This document shows, piece after piece, positions 1 to 11,458 of a DNA stretch of 64,000 nucleotides. Both the position numbers and the translations under genes were made by a program. Source of the DNA: Dreissena polymorpha (taxonomy: Eukaryota > Mollusca > Bivalvia > Myida > Dreissenidae). The stretch covers positions 123,841,272 through 123,905,271 of the forward strand of contig NC_068359.1 of NCBI RefSeq assembly GCF_020536995.1. The letters are read 5' to 3'. Under the pieces are notes generated by a model, which was given only the letters and a program-made list of their open reading frames with translations, was not told where the DNA came from and searched no databases. Each line of letters begins with the position of its first letter. Within the stretch, counting starts at the first letter, position 1.

Positions 1-8
1 GGGAAAAA

Positions 9-235
9 ATTAACAATCCACCCTTATTCGGGAACGGATGAACATTCCACGCGTATTCGGGAATGCACGAACATTCCACCCGTATTCGGAAAAGCATAAA
101 CATTCAATCCGTATTGGGGAATGCGCGGTCATTACATCCGTATTAAAGATTGCACGAACATTCCACCATTATTCGGAAATGCATTATCATTCGCCCGTAT
201 CGGTAAATGCATGAACATCCCAACGGCTTTCATCA
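9..235. repeat. 29-bp minisatellite, about 7-8 degenerate copies
   Basis: The window opens in a direct tandem repeat of about 29 bp whose units read roughly aacattccacccgtattcg followed by ggaatgcacg. Units drift in sequence and slightly in length. Each unit contains the inverted pair CATTCC / GGAATG, so single-stranded DNA could fold. There are no spacers as in a CRISPR array. The array may extend left of the window. Confidence 0.8.
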
Positions 236-599
236 AACACGTTTAGTGCTAGATAAAAATAATGTGTCAACTGCATCAGAGAAATTAACAGGCATTCATG
301 ATAATGAGAAGCCAGATACGTGTATATTTTAAGCCCATGTTCAATTAGGGATTAACCGTTTAATGATTAACAGTGAAAGTAAATATTTGTATATCGTGCC
401 ATTGTGTGACTGTTCATAACTATTTTCGACCATAAATCCTACACCCTTTGTTATTTATGTTGGGTGCTCGGCCTCTGACTCATTCGGTCTAGGTATATAT
501 TTGTACGTTAAGCTTAGAAGTTTCATTTTAAATTTAATTCGACATATTTATTAAGTGCACTTTATCGAAGTGTTACTGTACTCATTTGCGTTCGGGGGT
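236..599. other. AT-rich intergenic sequence, nothing recognised
   Basis: I see no open frame of note, repeat or RNA-like sequence here. It lies between the minisatellite and the putative 5' region of the TBPL1 gene. Confidence 0.5.
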
Positions 600-770
600 T
601 TCCGGATATGTTCGTTTGAAGTAGCTGCCGAATAATTGCGGAAAATATCGACATCACCCGAAAGTCGTTGAACAGCAATGGCAGACAAAAAAGTGCCGTA
701 CGATTTTCTCGAAGAAACGATCACTTACGCCTGTTAAGTCGGATATACAACAGCATCTGTATTCACAAAT
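600..770 (+). other. possible 5' non-coding exon of TBPL1 with a short upstream ORF
   Basis: This stretch is less AT-rich than its surroundings and ends at a good donor-like GTAAGA (771-776). It contains ATG at 678 in a fair context, opening a 19-residue frame (MADKKVPYDFLEETITYAC) that stops at 737. The phase does not join to the TBPL1 coding exon at 2053, so if it is transcribed with TBPL1 it would be a 5' UTR exon with a small upstream ORF. No cDNA evidence is available, and it could belong to another gene or be chance. Confidence 0.25.
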
Positions 771-2052
771 GTAAGAATACTATGACAGTCGCAACTTAAA
801 GGCAACATAAATTTGAACGCGGTCTCTTTATTTGCTATATTATTCATATGTTATTTACGTCATGTGTTTTCGCGAATTTTAGAAGGCAACATGAAATTGA
901 ATTCATTATGTAAATAAAATACTGTTGCTAGACTTAGAGCGCCGCAGTTAATTATATGAATTATGTATGGTTGTCATATTTTAGTTTCGATAGATGAGCT
1001 TCCAGTTATCTCTCTGGTAATAGAAAAATAGGACTGTCTGTATTTCCAGTTTAATTTACACAATTAATAAATTGTATTATTGTCAGTAATTATATCCTTT
1101 TTTCTGAAAATGTACAGGGTCCATTCTTGGGCATTGTTGCACATGGTTATTGTAGAAAGTGATGAGGATTGCTCAAAACATATGCACTTCTTTTGGGTGC
1201 TAGTGTTTCTTTAGGCCTCCTTTGAAGTTTAACTTCAAGAACCGAAGCTGGTTTCATCCACTGGTGGAAGTAACATACTCTGGATAGTATATGGGCCCTG
1301 GAGCCAAATATATTCAATTTAAAAAAAATAAAATCATGTTTAATGAGAGAAAAATTGACAAAGAGCCATGAATAAAAAATCCACACCCTCTGATATTGGA
1401 ATCATAACAATGTCATTAACTAGAATTTATCATAGACCTGTCCTCACGGGCCACAAAAATGTCAGAAATAGCTTTAATCCAAAGCAACCCTTGGCCCTCT
1501 TATGGGCAATGGGACTACCTTTCAAAAAAAATTACTTCAAAGAAATCTGTACAGCCGTTTACGCACAGTTGGCCTATAACCAAGCAATATTTCCAGCCTG
1601 TTAGTCCATGAGAACAAATCATGGACAGACTTTCAAACAATATTTTTGAGTTTTCTCCCCTTGATCGTTAGCTTGTGTCCTATTCCTTTAAAACAAAGAG
1701 GAAGCATGTAAATGACTTAATATTAACCAATGCAAGTGAGCCATATAATCGGAACATTTGTAAGCACCTTCCAAAAAATGAATTTGGTAGTTTCTCCTGA
1801 ATCAAAACATGTTGTCACCCATGGATTTTCCTTCATGCATGACAGTCTTTCAAGGAGTTTCAAAAATCTGTTTGCAGTTTGGCTCCCTTGACAGTTTTTT
1901 GGGGCCATGCACTCTATTTGTGTTCAGTAATATACATGTAACTCAACTTTAAAAAACAAATGATTTAATAATGTTTGCTTTATTTTATCTTATAAAGTGT
2001 AAATAAACTAAATTACTGTTTTTTAAGTCAATGTGTCAACAAATAATTTCAG
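771..2052. other. AT-rich upstream or intronic sequence
   Basis: No gene, TIR or RNA was recognised. It ends at a splice-acceptor-like aataatttcag (2042-2052) directly before the first TBPL1 coding exon, so it is probably the first intron. Confidence 0.4.
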
Positions 2053-2080
2053 ATCCATTGTACGTGCAGCTCAATCCATC

Positions 2081-5000
2081 ATGGCAGACGGCGTAGTGCT
2101 GCCTCACATGATGCAGGCCCAGTTCCAAAACGGGACCCCAGCAGTCCTAGGGGCGCCAGAGGTCATTGAGGATGTCACAATGCCTGAGGATGAGCCTCTG
2201 AACATCAGTATCAGCATCAGCAATGTTGTGTGTACCTTCAGCACCAAGTGCCACCTGAACCTGAAGAAGATTGCCATGGAGGGGAGCAATGTAGAATATC
2301 ACAGGCAACATGGGGTATGAACTGACATCAATCGCAAAAGACACTTTGTACAATGCAATTTGCCCCATATTAGAGAAGACAGGGCTTTTTTTAAGCGGGT
2401 TAAAATCGTCGCGGGCAAGTGATTTTCCAAAGAAGATAGTTCACGGGGCAAGTCCGTTTCGTACTAGCATAATTGCGGTATTTTTTCGATTTTTCCCCTT
2501 GTATGTATTTATTTTCTTTGGGTCAATATATTTTTTTATCAAGTGCAAGTAAAATGAGATTTGATTGGTCGCTTGCGTTGTATAAGCCAATCTAAACGCT
2601 CAAAACAAGTTCTTCTCGGCAGACGTTTCAACATGGCGGATGGTAGCGTCCAGCCGATCTTTTCTATTTTTAATAAAAGTAACTCGAAACACTCAAAGAA
2701 ACAAACCAAAACAACCGAAAAAGAAAGGAAGACAAAATATGAAAATGAATCACGAAAGGGTAACTTTCAACAAACATAGTGGCTTGATGAATTTCCATGG
2801 CTTGAGTTTGATAAAGAGTCGCGATTGATGAAATGCAAGATTTGTCTCAAATTTGAAAACAACGGTAGTTTCGTAACAGGTTCAAATTTTTTTCGAAAAG
2901 ATTCTGTTAAAGCACATGAGGATTCACAGTCACACTAAATGAATGTAAAAAAGGATGAGGCTCAAAATAATAGTGACAAAACAAATTCTGAGGCCCATAA
3001 GGCATTACAAAAGCTCAATGAAAAAACTATTTCCCAGTTGTGTTTCAAATTTTGAAATGTGCATTACATTGCTAAAAAAGGTAGACCATTCACAGATTAT
3101 TCAGAACTTTGTTGTCTTAATAAGGCCCAATAGTAATAAACTCTTCATATGTATTATATTCAATAGTGACTATTCTATGAAATAACTGTCAAGATTTTGT
3201 TTTGTTGAAAACTTTATATTAAAAAAAGGATTATTATTTTATTATGTCCCCCACTATAGTAGTGGGGGACATATTGTTTTTGCCCTGTCTGTCTGTTGGT
3301 CTGTTTGCGCCATTTTTAACATTTTGCAATAACTTTTGCTATATTGAAGATAGCAACTTCATATTTGGCATGCATGTGTATCTCATGAAGCTGCACATTT
3401 TGAGTGGTGAAAGGTCAAGGTCATCCTTTAAGGTCAGAGGTCAAATATATGTGGCCCAAATCGCTTATTTTATAAATACTTTTGCAATATTGAAGATAGC
3501 AACTTGATATTTGGCATGCATGTGCATCTCATGGAGCTGCAGATTTTGAGTGGTGAAAGGTCAAGGTCATCCTTCAAGGTCAGAGGTCAAATATATGTGG
3601 CCCAAATCGCTTATTTTATGAATACTTTTGCAATATTGAAGATAGCAACTTGATATTTGGCATGCATGTGTATCTCATGGAGCTGCACATTTTGAGTGGT
3701 GAAAGGTCAAGGTCATCCTTCACAAGGTCAAGGTCATCCTTCAAGGTCAAACATCATATAGGGGGACATTGTGTTTCACAAACACATCTTGTTTTTGATA
3801 CATTCAATATAGCTGAAATTAAATCTAGCATAATAATGCATGTGAATCAATGCTTTAAAGATCAAATGACAATAAAAAATTGACTTCAAAATAGGGCAAC
3901 CAGTTTTTTATGAGGGCAAGTAGATGTTCAAAGTAATTTGGCCTCCGGGCAAGTGAGTGTCAATTTCTTACGTTAACCCCTGGAAGAAGTGGTGGTTGAA
4001 TGACAATGGGTATATTTAACACAATTTAAAAACCAAATGTAGCAAATTCATAAGTAATTTCAGTATTGAAGCTATTAAAATGCTATTTTTTTCCAAACTT
4101 AAAGATTTTACAGCATTAAATGTTGTTTCTGTATACAAATTGAGGATCATATTATCTCAGTTTGAAGAGACATCATATACTGGGTCTGTACAGGGTGGAC
4201 CTGGGCATATTGTCTAGATGTTTTGGATCAATAATTTATCAGGCTGTGATCTTTGTTAAAAAGTAATTTTCATTGATGTGCAATATCTGTGTAACTCATG
4301 AGGCAGTTCCATTGACATTTTTGGCACCTCTCCAGCTAGCTTTTGTTAGGTTGTTTGGTCCTTTTATAATTCATAAAAGAGTCATGTCCACATTTTTCCC
4401 CTTACCTTAATTATTACAATAAACATATACATTGACAATCTGTATTATACATGAGAATTCATTAGTTCCACTGATAATTGTATTGTTTTATTAGTCTGCA
4501 CATATTTGGTTTGATCAAATCAGGGGGTTTTCTGCTATGTAAAAAAGGCTGTAAAACCGACCCGATGCTTAAGCAAATGGACCCGATCCCAAAGCAAACG
4601 GACCCGATCCCAAACCGAAATAATTAAAAAATCCCAATTTCATTTTTTTTTTTTTAAAGAAATAATTCTATTATGACTTATGATTATTAGACTCTATATT
4701 TAAACTTTCTAAACATCCTAAAAATATATAACTATAATTGATATGAGTTTTTCCCGAAATGGCCTGGAAAAGACCTGTTGTGTCAATATTTGTTGATAAA
4801 AAAATCCCAATCAGGTCCTTTTTGTAGATAAAAAATTCCCAAATTTTCCACAGTTATTGATAAAAAAATCCAATTTGACCAGACTCCTTTTCCCAAAATG
4901 GCTTAAAAATCCCTGTCAAACCTTTAAAAGCTCATGACAAATATCTCTTTCTAGATGCTTAATATGAGAATTCGACGTCCATACACCACAGCCAGTGTTT

Positions 5001-8000
5001 GGTCCTCAGGGAAAATCACATGCACTGGAGCTTTAACGTAAGTATAGATCTGCACTTGCATGCACAAATATAGGGCAGTGTCTACACATCCAATGGAAAG
5101 ACTTGCTTGTACAATAGCTGTGCAATTTACTAGTTTACAAGTTCCTATAATATACAAGTAAACATAATTAAATGTGCATGCAATTTCAAATATAACATTA
5201 GCTGGGCTCTGTTAATTCATTTTGTAAAGCATTGGATTGATACTCATGTGACAGTTGTAATTGTGAGTTTGAATCCCAGGCCGGCACACATGTCTTGTTG
5301 GTCTCCCTCACTGGTTCACTTATAGTCATGAGGTAAAGATGTAATTTGTCGTCCTTCTGAGCCCTCGATTTGCATTTTTAACGCTGAATATGGGTGGCTT
5401 CCCCCATCAAAAAAGTATACTTCTCTATTTATTGGAAAAATTCCCTTTAGAACAAAAAGAACAAAAAACCTGGCAAAAACCCGTAGTTTACATTCACTTT
5501 GTTATTAATTATTACAATATAGTCTAATTTGAGTGTCAGGTATACTAAATTATAAAAAAGCAATAAATATACTTTAAGCATGTACACATGTAATAAGGAA
5601 TGAGTAAGTAAAAAATATAATATAATAGAAATATAATAAAAAATATACAATAAAAGGGAAACAGTGCTAAATATGGGTAGCTTCCCCTGATGGTCAGAGA
5701 GGACCTTGTCCTTTGTAGATATTGCACCTAGTCATACAGCTTTGCCTGCAGGCTCACAGGCCCCCCCCCCCGCTCTCACATTTTGCATAAGTGGTTTGGA
5801 GTTCCTGGAGAATAAGTTTAGCTGTTAGGTCATTTTCTGCACACGGGCACTTAGTTGGCTGCCTTGGTTGCTGACACATTTGTTGGCCATTATACATGCT
5901 TCCTGGAGGTACCTGTCTTCAGGCATGTCCAGCATCAGGGCTTTCTTGCTGAAGTCACTGTGCTTGTATTTTGAGGTGAGATGGGGGAGTGTGGTACAGA
6001 TGGTTATGTATTTTCATAGGTAGGCAGTGCCAGATAGTCATTACGATTCAGGTTCTCTATATTTACAGTCCACTGATCCTTCCTCAGCAGTGATTGGTGT
6101 TTTGATACAAAGCATTCTTGTCAAGGTTTTCTTTCATTCTTCCTTCAAGATTTTCTGATCTGTATCGCTCGTCATGTACTGTTTTGGTCTGTATCCACAT
6201 CTAGTCCCAGCATTTTTTTTTGTCCAATTGGGAAAAGTACCCGTACCGGTCCAATTTGGGAAAAATTGAGTAGTAAAAACCCTCAAATTGGGAAAAATCG
6301 AGTCGTGAAACCCTCAAATTGGGACATTGGTGTATTTGATTTTATGCTCCCAAATACTTTAAAATTGATAAAGAAGTGTTTTCAAGCTGTCAATATTATA
6401 TTTACCTAGGTTCAAATCATAGAGCTGCATAGGGAAACTAACAAAATGTTGCATTTTCCCAAAAAAATAAATAAATTGTTTTTTTTTTTTTTTTACCTTA
6501 AATTGGGAATTTTTAGGCCAGCAATTGGTAAATTTGTAGTTTTTTCATAATTGGGAAAGTGCCTTTTACCGGTAATTTATAAAGAAGGAAAAAAATCGCC
6601 GAGTCCTCTCTTCATGTTCATTTTGGATGTCTTTTCCCTTCATCCCTTCCTTGTACTGTTTAGGTCGATTTTCAACTATCAGTCATTGCTTTCTGGGTAT
6701 TTGATGTTGTTCTCTTGGCCGGGGAGGTTTTTAACCTTCTCTCTATACTCAAACACGGTTAACTCGCGGGTCGGGTTGACTCGCGTTATTTCATTAGCCA
6801 CCTCTAGCTCTTGTTTATAAACAAACCTGCGTGAGCTACTTGTCAAATCTGACAGAAAATATCTCCTGCTGCCATCATGAATCGATTTTTGGTTATTAAA
6901 TTTCACAACACTCAGGCTTTAACAATATAGGAATTTTTATAGTTCAGTTAATGTTCGTAACGAAAAAATATGACAGTGCTCAGTGCCCCAGATAATTATT
7001 TGGGAAATAGGGTTTTCACCCATTAATTAAAAAAAAAAAAGGGTGATTTCGGTCTTGAAATAAAAATTCATACCTTAAAATCATTGCTGCATTCCCCGTT
7101 GAACAAAAGCCAATCTTGGTCACTTGAACGTATCCATTCAGATTCAGATTACTTTTGTTTAAGCTGCACGCTTGTATTGATTCAATAAAACTGTAAACTA
7201 TTATAATTAATAAACATCTTTTGATTCTTGAAACTGTCCATAATATAAACTTTAAACTTAAAAAATCGATAACACAAATGATTAGTCACTTAATGGCTCT
7301 TGCTTTCTTGGTTCAAAATGTTTGTGAGCTATTGATATTTTGGCGCAACAATCACGGACGTCTTTCGACCTCTCTTAGACATTTTTATTTGGCATCGTTA
7401 TAGAAACTGAAAGTACAGATGCTTTACAAAAACATGCACAATGAGCGACGGATTAAATAAGATTGAAAACGCATGTATGTCGTAAATAATTTGGTCAGAT
7501 GCTGAAATTAACTATGAAATCTAGTCCGCAGAGCGTTTGAATAGCTTTGACTGTTTTCCTGCTCCTTCATCCAGACGCTTGCTGAATAAAAGGTCACAAT
7601 ACACCAAAAGATTTCCTTAACAAATTCAATGTAAAACCGACAACTTCAACAAAAAATAATGTCAAACTTTTGCGCGTAGACACCCCCATACCCATACCTT
7701 TTCTTAAAGAGCATGCCAAGCCGAATGGATTTACACAATAAAAAAGGTAGGTCATCCATTATGTAAGAAAGAACTCGACGCGAATCAACGGTCACTGTTT
7801 TAAGGCCACCTTTTTACCGGCTGATCTACAGTTGATGAGGGTTTCCCGCCATCTGTCAAAATCTCATGTAGTCTCCAACCTATAAGCAAAACACTGAATT
7901 TGTAGTATACAACAATGTTTTCCCTACCACATGCACACAGAAATATTCAAAAATAAAGTCATGGCAAGTGCCCATACAGAGAATTGTGTCTTCAAATAAA

Positions 8001-11000
8001 TGACGTTCCATTCTTTAGAGGGTAAAGCATTGAACACCAAAATGATTTAGTCTATTGTAACCTAAAAGCGACGTGGCTTTACGATAATAATTGCAAAGAG
8101 GATATACCGAAAATGAGCAAAGAATTTTCGATTGAAGCTATTGTATTGTACGCATCGAATTTTAGGAATTTGCGTAAAAGTCAAATTGGTTGCGTTTTCA
8201 ATACGCATGATATTGTATTTCTTTGCGTTTTTAAACATTTTAATAGGGTGAAAGACGCAGATACGCAGCTTATCTGGGGCACTGCAGTGCTTGAAAATAA
8301 CTGTGCTATTAATTTTATTTTATGGCTCAAATTCCATATATTTAAATTGTAATATACGTTATTGGTTGTTACCTTGAAAAGTATGTCAGAGCTTTGATTA
8401 TTCATGTTTAATTTAATATTGGTGCTGTTTACCCTATTTACCGCGAATCTACCCCGCGAAAAAATGAACAACAATGGCAGACAGTGGTGTTGGATTTGTT
8501 TCTAGGGCAGTTAATATTGAAGGATTTTCGTCATAAAAAGGCAATTGTCCAATAAAGTTAAGTTAAATATGATTGCCCTTTAAATCATTTATCTGATATA
8601 TGAAGATGGTTTCATCGCGCAAGTGAATATTCCTAAAGTACAGCGAGTCAACCGTGTTGCAGTATACCTTAGACCAGGTTGTCCTGCAAATTCTGTCATT
8701 TGTGCTCCTATTATTAAATAAAATCCTTCCAGAACACTGTATTGTTTCTTTAACAGCCTTGAAGATGCACATTTTGAAACCTCTCACTGTGTTGTCAATT
8801 TTTCTTCCATTTATGGCATCATTTGTTGGTTCAGATGCTAAAGGCAGCCAACTTTTTTGTAATTCCATCTTGGACGGAAAGAAGAGCTGGAGGTGGTACT
8901 GCCATAAAAAGTAAGGCTGATCGACGGTCACTTCCTCCTGACTGCGGCATAACAGATCTTCTGATAATTCTTTGCACATCATCTGTGCACTTGGCAAGGT
9001 CAGGGGTTGTGGTAGAATTAGAGAGTAGAAGGTTGGCGGCTCAGAAGCTCAGAAGAGTAGTTAACCAGTATCAGGCACCTGATTGTCAATGGTGTCATAT
9101 AACACAGAAGTTGTGTTTTGATTTGTCATGCAGCTATTCTGCCCCTTTGTTCCATTTAAGAAGGCAGTTGTCACTGGCATTTATGTTTGCTTATAATAGT
9201 GGTCAAAATCTAAGCCTAGGTCAACAAGTCCTGGATAAGCGTGAGTTTGATGAATATATCAATCTTGGTGATGTGAACTACTGGTAAAAGTTATGAAAAA
9301 TCAAAACCAACATTTAACAAACACACAAACTAATTCCTGCAAAGGAGATTTCGTGCAGAATATTTTCTTATAAATAAAGAGCTGTCATTTCTATTCTGAA
9401 TTCCTTTTTCTTCCTAGGGAAGAAGATGCCAAGATAGCAGCCAGAAGGTTTGCAAGAAAGATTCAAAAGCTCGGATACAAAGTGAAATTCAGCAACTTCC
9501 GTATAGTGAACGTTTTGGGCACATGTGCGTTACCGTTCTGCCTCAACATCACAAACTTTTCTCGGGAGCACAAAGAAGCAAGGTGTGTATTGACTATTGT
9601 TAAAAATAATAATCACTGCAATCATTGTACAAACATCATTAGACATGCAGAACGCTTTAGGCCCAACGTTGTGGAGTGTTTTGAAAGCCTCCTTTTCTAC
9701 AAGATTAAGCTTTCTCAAGCTTTTACAATTGAATGACCTTTTATATGTACACGATTGTTAAAATAACATTTTGCTGCAATGAGTTTAGGCAAAATTATGG
9801 CATATTGTTTTTTTTTTACTTTATAATAATATTACACGTATATGTATATAAATAATATATATCTGACATATTGTGTTTTAGTTCTTTATCATATGGGTAG
9901 CATATGCTCAAAATTTCACAATTGAATTACACTTATAAAGTGTACATTATCTTGAGGATAATTTGCCTTTCATTTCCATCAGTTCATAGTAACAATATAC
10001 ATCTATAATTTATACTATCCTTTGATTTTTTCTTTTTTTATATATCTGAAGATGTTTCATTTCTGTTTTAAGAACATATTGTCTTATTCCCAATTGATGT
10101 ATTAATAAATCTGATTAGAGCAACAACATGTGAATATGGGTCTTATGCCAAATGTGGCCAGCATAGCTCCAGACCAGCCATGACATGCATATGGTCAAGA
10201 GCAACCCTGAAAGCAATACAGACACCCACGGGTTTGGGGGCTCAACAGAGGACGGGTGCTCCTGACCAGACTGGTCGCACAGGTTGGGCTGGAGCTACAC
10301 TATGTGCATATGGCATAAGAATTATTTTGGCATGGCAGGAGTCATTTGTTATTCAGCTTAGCGAGGAAAAGCTTTTAGGATGTTAAATATTCTGTGATTT
10401 TGTTGAACAGCTATGAGCCTGAGCTGCATCCCGGAGTGACATACAGGATTAAAGATCCCAAAGCAACGCTGAAAATATTCTCCACTGGTAGCATAACAGT
10501 GACAGGTGAGCCAAGGCCGGTACGCTTTGTAGCGCAATGTAGAAATCATCTTAAAATAGTTTCCAGAATGACTTGACAGAATAACACACTCATATACACA
10601 AAGAAACTAGGGATTATCTTATGTGGATAGATTTCTTGTTCCAATAATGAAGAATCGTTTGCTAGTTACCTAAATTGAAGAAAAATGTATTAAATTACTG
10701 GCACTAGCTTTCAAATCAATGTCAGTGTATTATATTTCTCGGGAAAAAAACATGAAATTTAAAGCCAAATGTGCTAGAGTTATTTGAAATCATCCTATGT
10801 TTAAGTAAGGTTTGTTTAATAAACAATGTGTACTCATAATGTTTTGTTTGATTAAACATTACATTACTAACAGCGATTTTTTTTTCCAAATTGGAAAAAA
10901 TGCAAAAATCCCTGAAATTGTGAAAATTCACATCATGAAGTCTTTATGTTGAGAAAATAGTTTATTTGATTTTTTGCAGCCAAAAACTTAACAATGGATA

Positions 11001-11458
11001 ACTAAGTGTTATCAAGTTGTCAATATGATATTTACTTAGGTTGAAGACCTAGAGCTGCATATTCAATCTAACTAAATGTTGCATGTAATATATATATTAT
11101 TATTTTTTAATTTTTGAAACCTTCCATTGGCAATTTTTTGGCCAGCAATTTGAAAATTTGTGTTTTTCTCCTAATTTCCCCTAGCATATAAATTGGAATA
11201 ACACCTTCTTCATTTACTTCAGCTCCACGAGTGGCCAACATCCAATCAGCCATTGAGTTTATATTCCCGTTGGTGGAGAGATTTAATGCTGGCCCTAGAG
11301 CTGAGAGTACCGTCAGTGTGAATCCAGAAAAGTTGAAGAATAAAAATCGCAGAATAGCAAACAGAGTGCACAAACCCGAACTTGAGGTGGAAGACTACGA
11401 ATCGGATTCTGATTTTGAGGACAGCGAAGATTTTGATAGTGACGAAAGCCAAGACTGA
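2081..11458 (+). CDS. TBPL1: TBP-like protein 1 (TBP-related factor 2), five coding exons
   Basis: Coding exons are 2081-2314, 4955-5037, 9418-9582, 10411-10505 and 11223-11458. All introns are GT-AG, phases agree throughout, and the product is 270 residues. The start is the ATG at 2081, 28 bases after an acceptor. The core matches the TBP saddle: NVVCTFSTKCHLNLKKIAMEG, then ASVWSSGKITCTGA, EEDAKIAARRFARKIQKLGY, SYEPELHPGVTYRI and KIFSTGSITVTG. The first-repeat stirrup has Trp (VWSSGK), as in TBPL1/TRF2 (IWSSGK), where TBP has Phe (IFSSGK), and SYEPELHP is shared by the family. TBPL1 is a nuclear core-promoter factor that binds TFIIA and TFIIB and serves TATA-less promoters; this is known for the family. 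Human TBPL1 is 186 residues. This protein adds about 45 N-terminal residues and an acidic Ser/Asp/Glu-rich C-tail (DYESDSDFEDSEDFDSDES). The introns hold several MITEs. Confidence 0.93.
2633..3132 (+). pseudogene. TTF-type zinc finger transposon gene remnant (ZNF862/C17orf113-like)
   Basis: From the ATG at 2633 one frame reads MADGSVQPIFSIFNKSNSKH and then a Lys-rich linker. The same frame continues with WLDEFPWLEFDKESRLMKCK, ICLKFENNGSFVTGSNFFRK, an AHEDSQSH end, and later NVHYIAKKGRPFTDYSELCC. That order (Lys-rich start, FPWL, two Cys, FRK, His, YIAKKGRPF) is the TTF-type zinc finger and following segment of ZNF862/C17orf113-like proteins, which derive from hAT transposases. Four in-frame stops interrupt the frame, and the transposase core beyond about 3132 is missing, so this is a dead copy. 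The family call is by motif recognition. Confidence 0.7.
3242..3793 (+). repeat. tandem-core element, ~146-bp units x3
   Basis: It opens with the hairpin ATGTCCCCCACTATAG / TAGTGGGGGACAT and runs through a GTCTGTCTGTTGGTC stretch. Three tandem units of about 146 bp begin near 3339, 3484 and 3630 (TATTGAAGATAGCAAC). It ends GGGGGACATTGTGTTTCAC...CATCTTGTT. Short reading frames in the units are by-products of the repeats. It lies inside the hAT-like element at 2380-3982. Confidence 0.75.
4521..4915. mobile_element. hAT-like MITE, TSD TCAAA
   Basis: The left end is CAGGGGGTTTTCTGC and the right end is GGCTTAAAAATCCCTG. TCAAA lies at 4515-4519 and 4916-4920, with one extra T on the left. The inside holds GACCCGATCCCAAA repeats and AAATCCCAAT-type subterminal repeats. 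It sits in TBPL1 intron 1, and its right end is only 39 bases from the start of coding exon 2 (4955). Confidence 0.65.
5197..5395 (+). mobile_element. degenerate tRNA-derived SINE-like sequence
   Basis: A B-box-like GAGTTTGAATCCCAGGC (about 5265-5281) follows a tRNA-like stretch beginning TGGGCTCTGTTAATTC. The tail contains GAGCCCTCG. It looks like an old tRNA-derived SINE in TBPL1 intron 2. The A box is weak, so this is tentative. Confidence 0.35.
5396..6207. other. TBPL1 intron sequence, nothing recognised
   Basis: The stretch is AT-rich to 5690. After that comes a less AT-rich part with a C13 run at about 5761-5773 and no protein match I recognise. Confidence 0.4.
6208..6602. mobile_element. 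hAT-like MITE, TSD AGTCC
   Basis: The left end CAGCATTTTTTTTTTG and right end GGAAAAAAATCGCCG are flanked by AGTCC at 6203-6207 and 6603-6607. The body repeats AATTGGGAAAA-type motifs, including CCCTCAAATTGGGA twice. It has a paralogue at 10871-11180, sharing for example AGAGCTGCATA and AAATGTTGCAT. Confidence 0.75.
6603..9417. other. TBPL1 intron 2, no recognised gene
   Basis: I find no recognisable exon or TIR pair. Two overlapping long frames occur on opposite strands (+ 8823-9287 and - 8563-8997), neither resembling a family I know. A start-like ATGGCAGACAGTGG context is present at about 8473. The interval ends at the acceptor TTTTTCTTCCTAG before TBPL1 exon 3. Confidence 0.4.
10141..10320. 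mobile_element. short MITE with TCTTATGCCA ends
   Basis: The outer ends are perfect inverted repeats, TCTTATGCCA and TGGCATAAGA. Similarity continues inward: TAGCTCCAGACCAGCC on the left against GGTTGGGCTGGAGCTA on the right. The unit is 180 bp with no coding and no convincing TSD. It lies in TBPL1 intron 3. Confidence 0.6.
10871..11180. mobile_element. hAT-like MITE, right end eroded
   Basis: It starts CAGCGATTTTTTTTTCC. The interior matches the MITE at 6208-6602 segment by segment (gttatcaagttgtcaatatg, AGAGCTGCATA, GGCCAGCAATT). The right TIR is no longer recognisable. The element runs to about 40 bases before the TBPL1 exon 5 acceptor (11222). Confidence 0.55.

Larger units (their letters stand above)
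2380..3982 (+). mobile_element. hAT-like DNA transposon with 5-bp TSD, decayed
   Basis: The left end is CAGGGCTTTTTTTAA and the right end is TTAACCCCTG, flanked directly by GAAGA on both sides (2375-2379 and 3983-3987). The motif GGGCAAGT recurs near both ends (about 2414, 2450, 3902, 3950), which looks like a subterminal transposase-binding repeat. It carries a decayed TTF-type zinc-finger gene and, nested in its right half, a tandem-core element (3242-3793). It sits in TBPL1 intron 1 between coding exons 1 and 2. The 5-bp TSD and YARNG-type terminus agree with hAT elements that make 5-bp duplications. Confidence 0.8.

Noticed and set aside
9-235. CRISPR-like array
   Set aside because: The 29-bp units are directly contiguous with no unique spacers, in an animal genome; it is a minisatellite.
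5790-5830. Candidate TBPL1 exon encoding a WSSW motif
   Set aside because: The true exon with VWSSGKITCTGA, correct phase and splice sites is at 4955-5037; the resemblance at 5.8 kb is chance.
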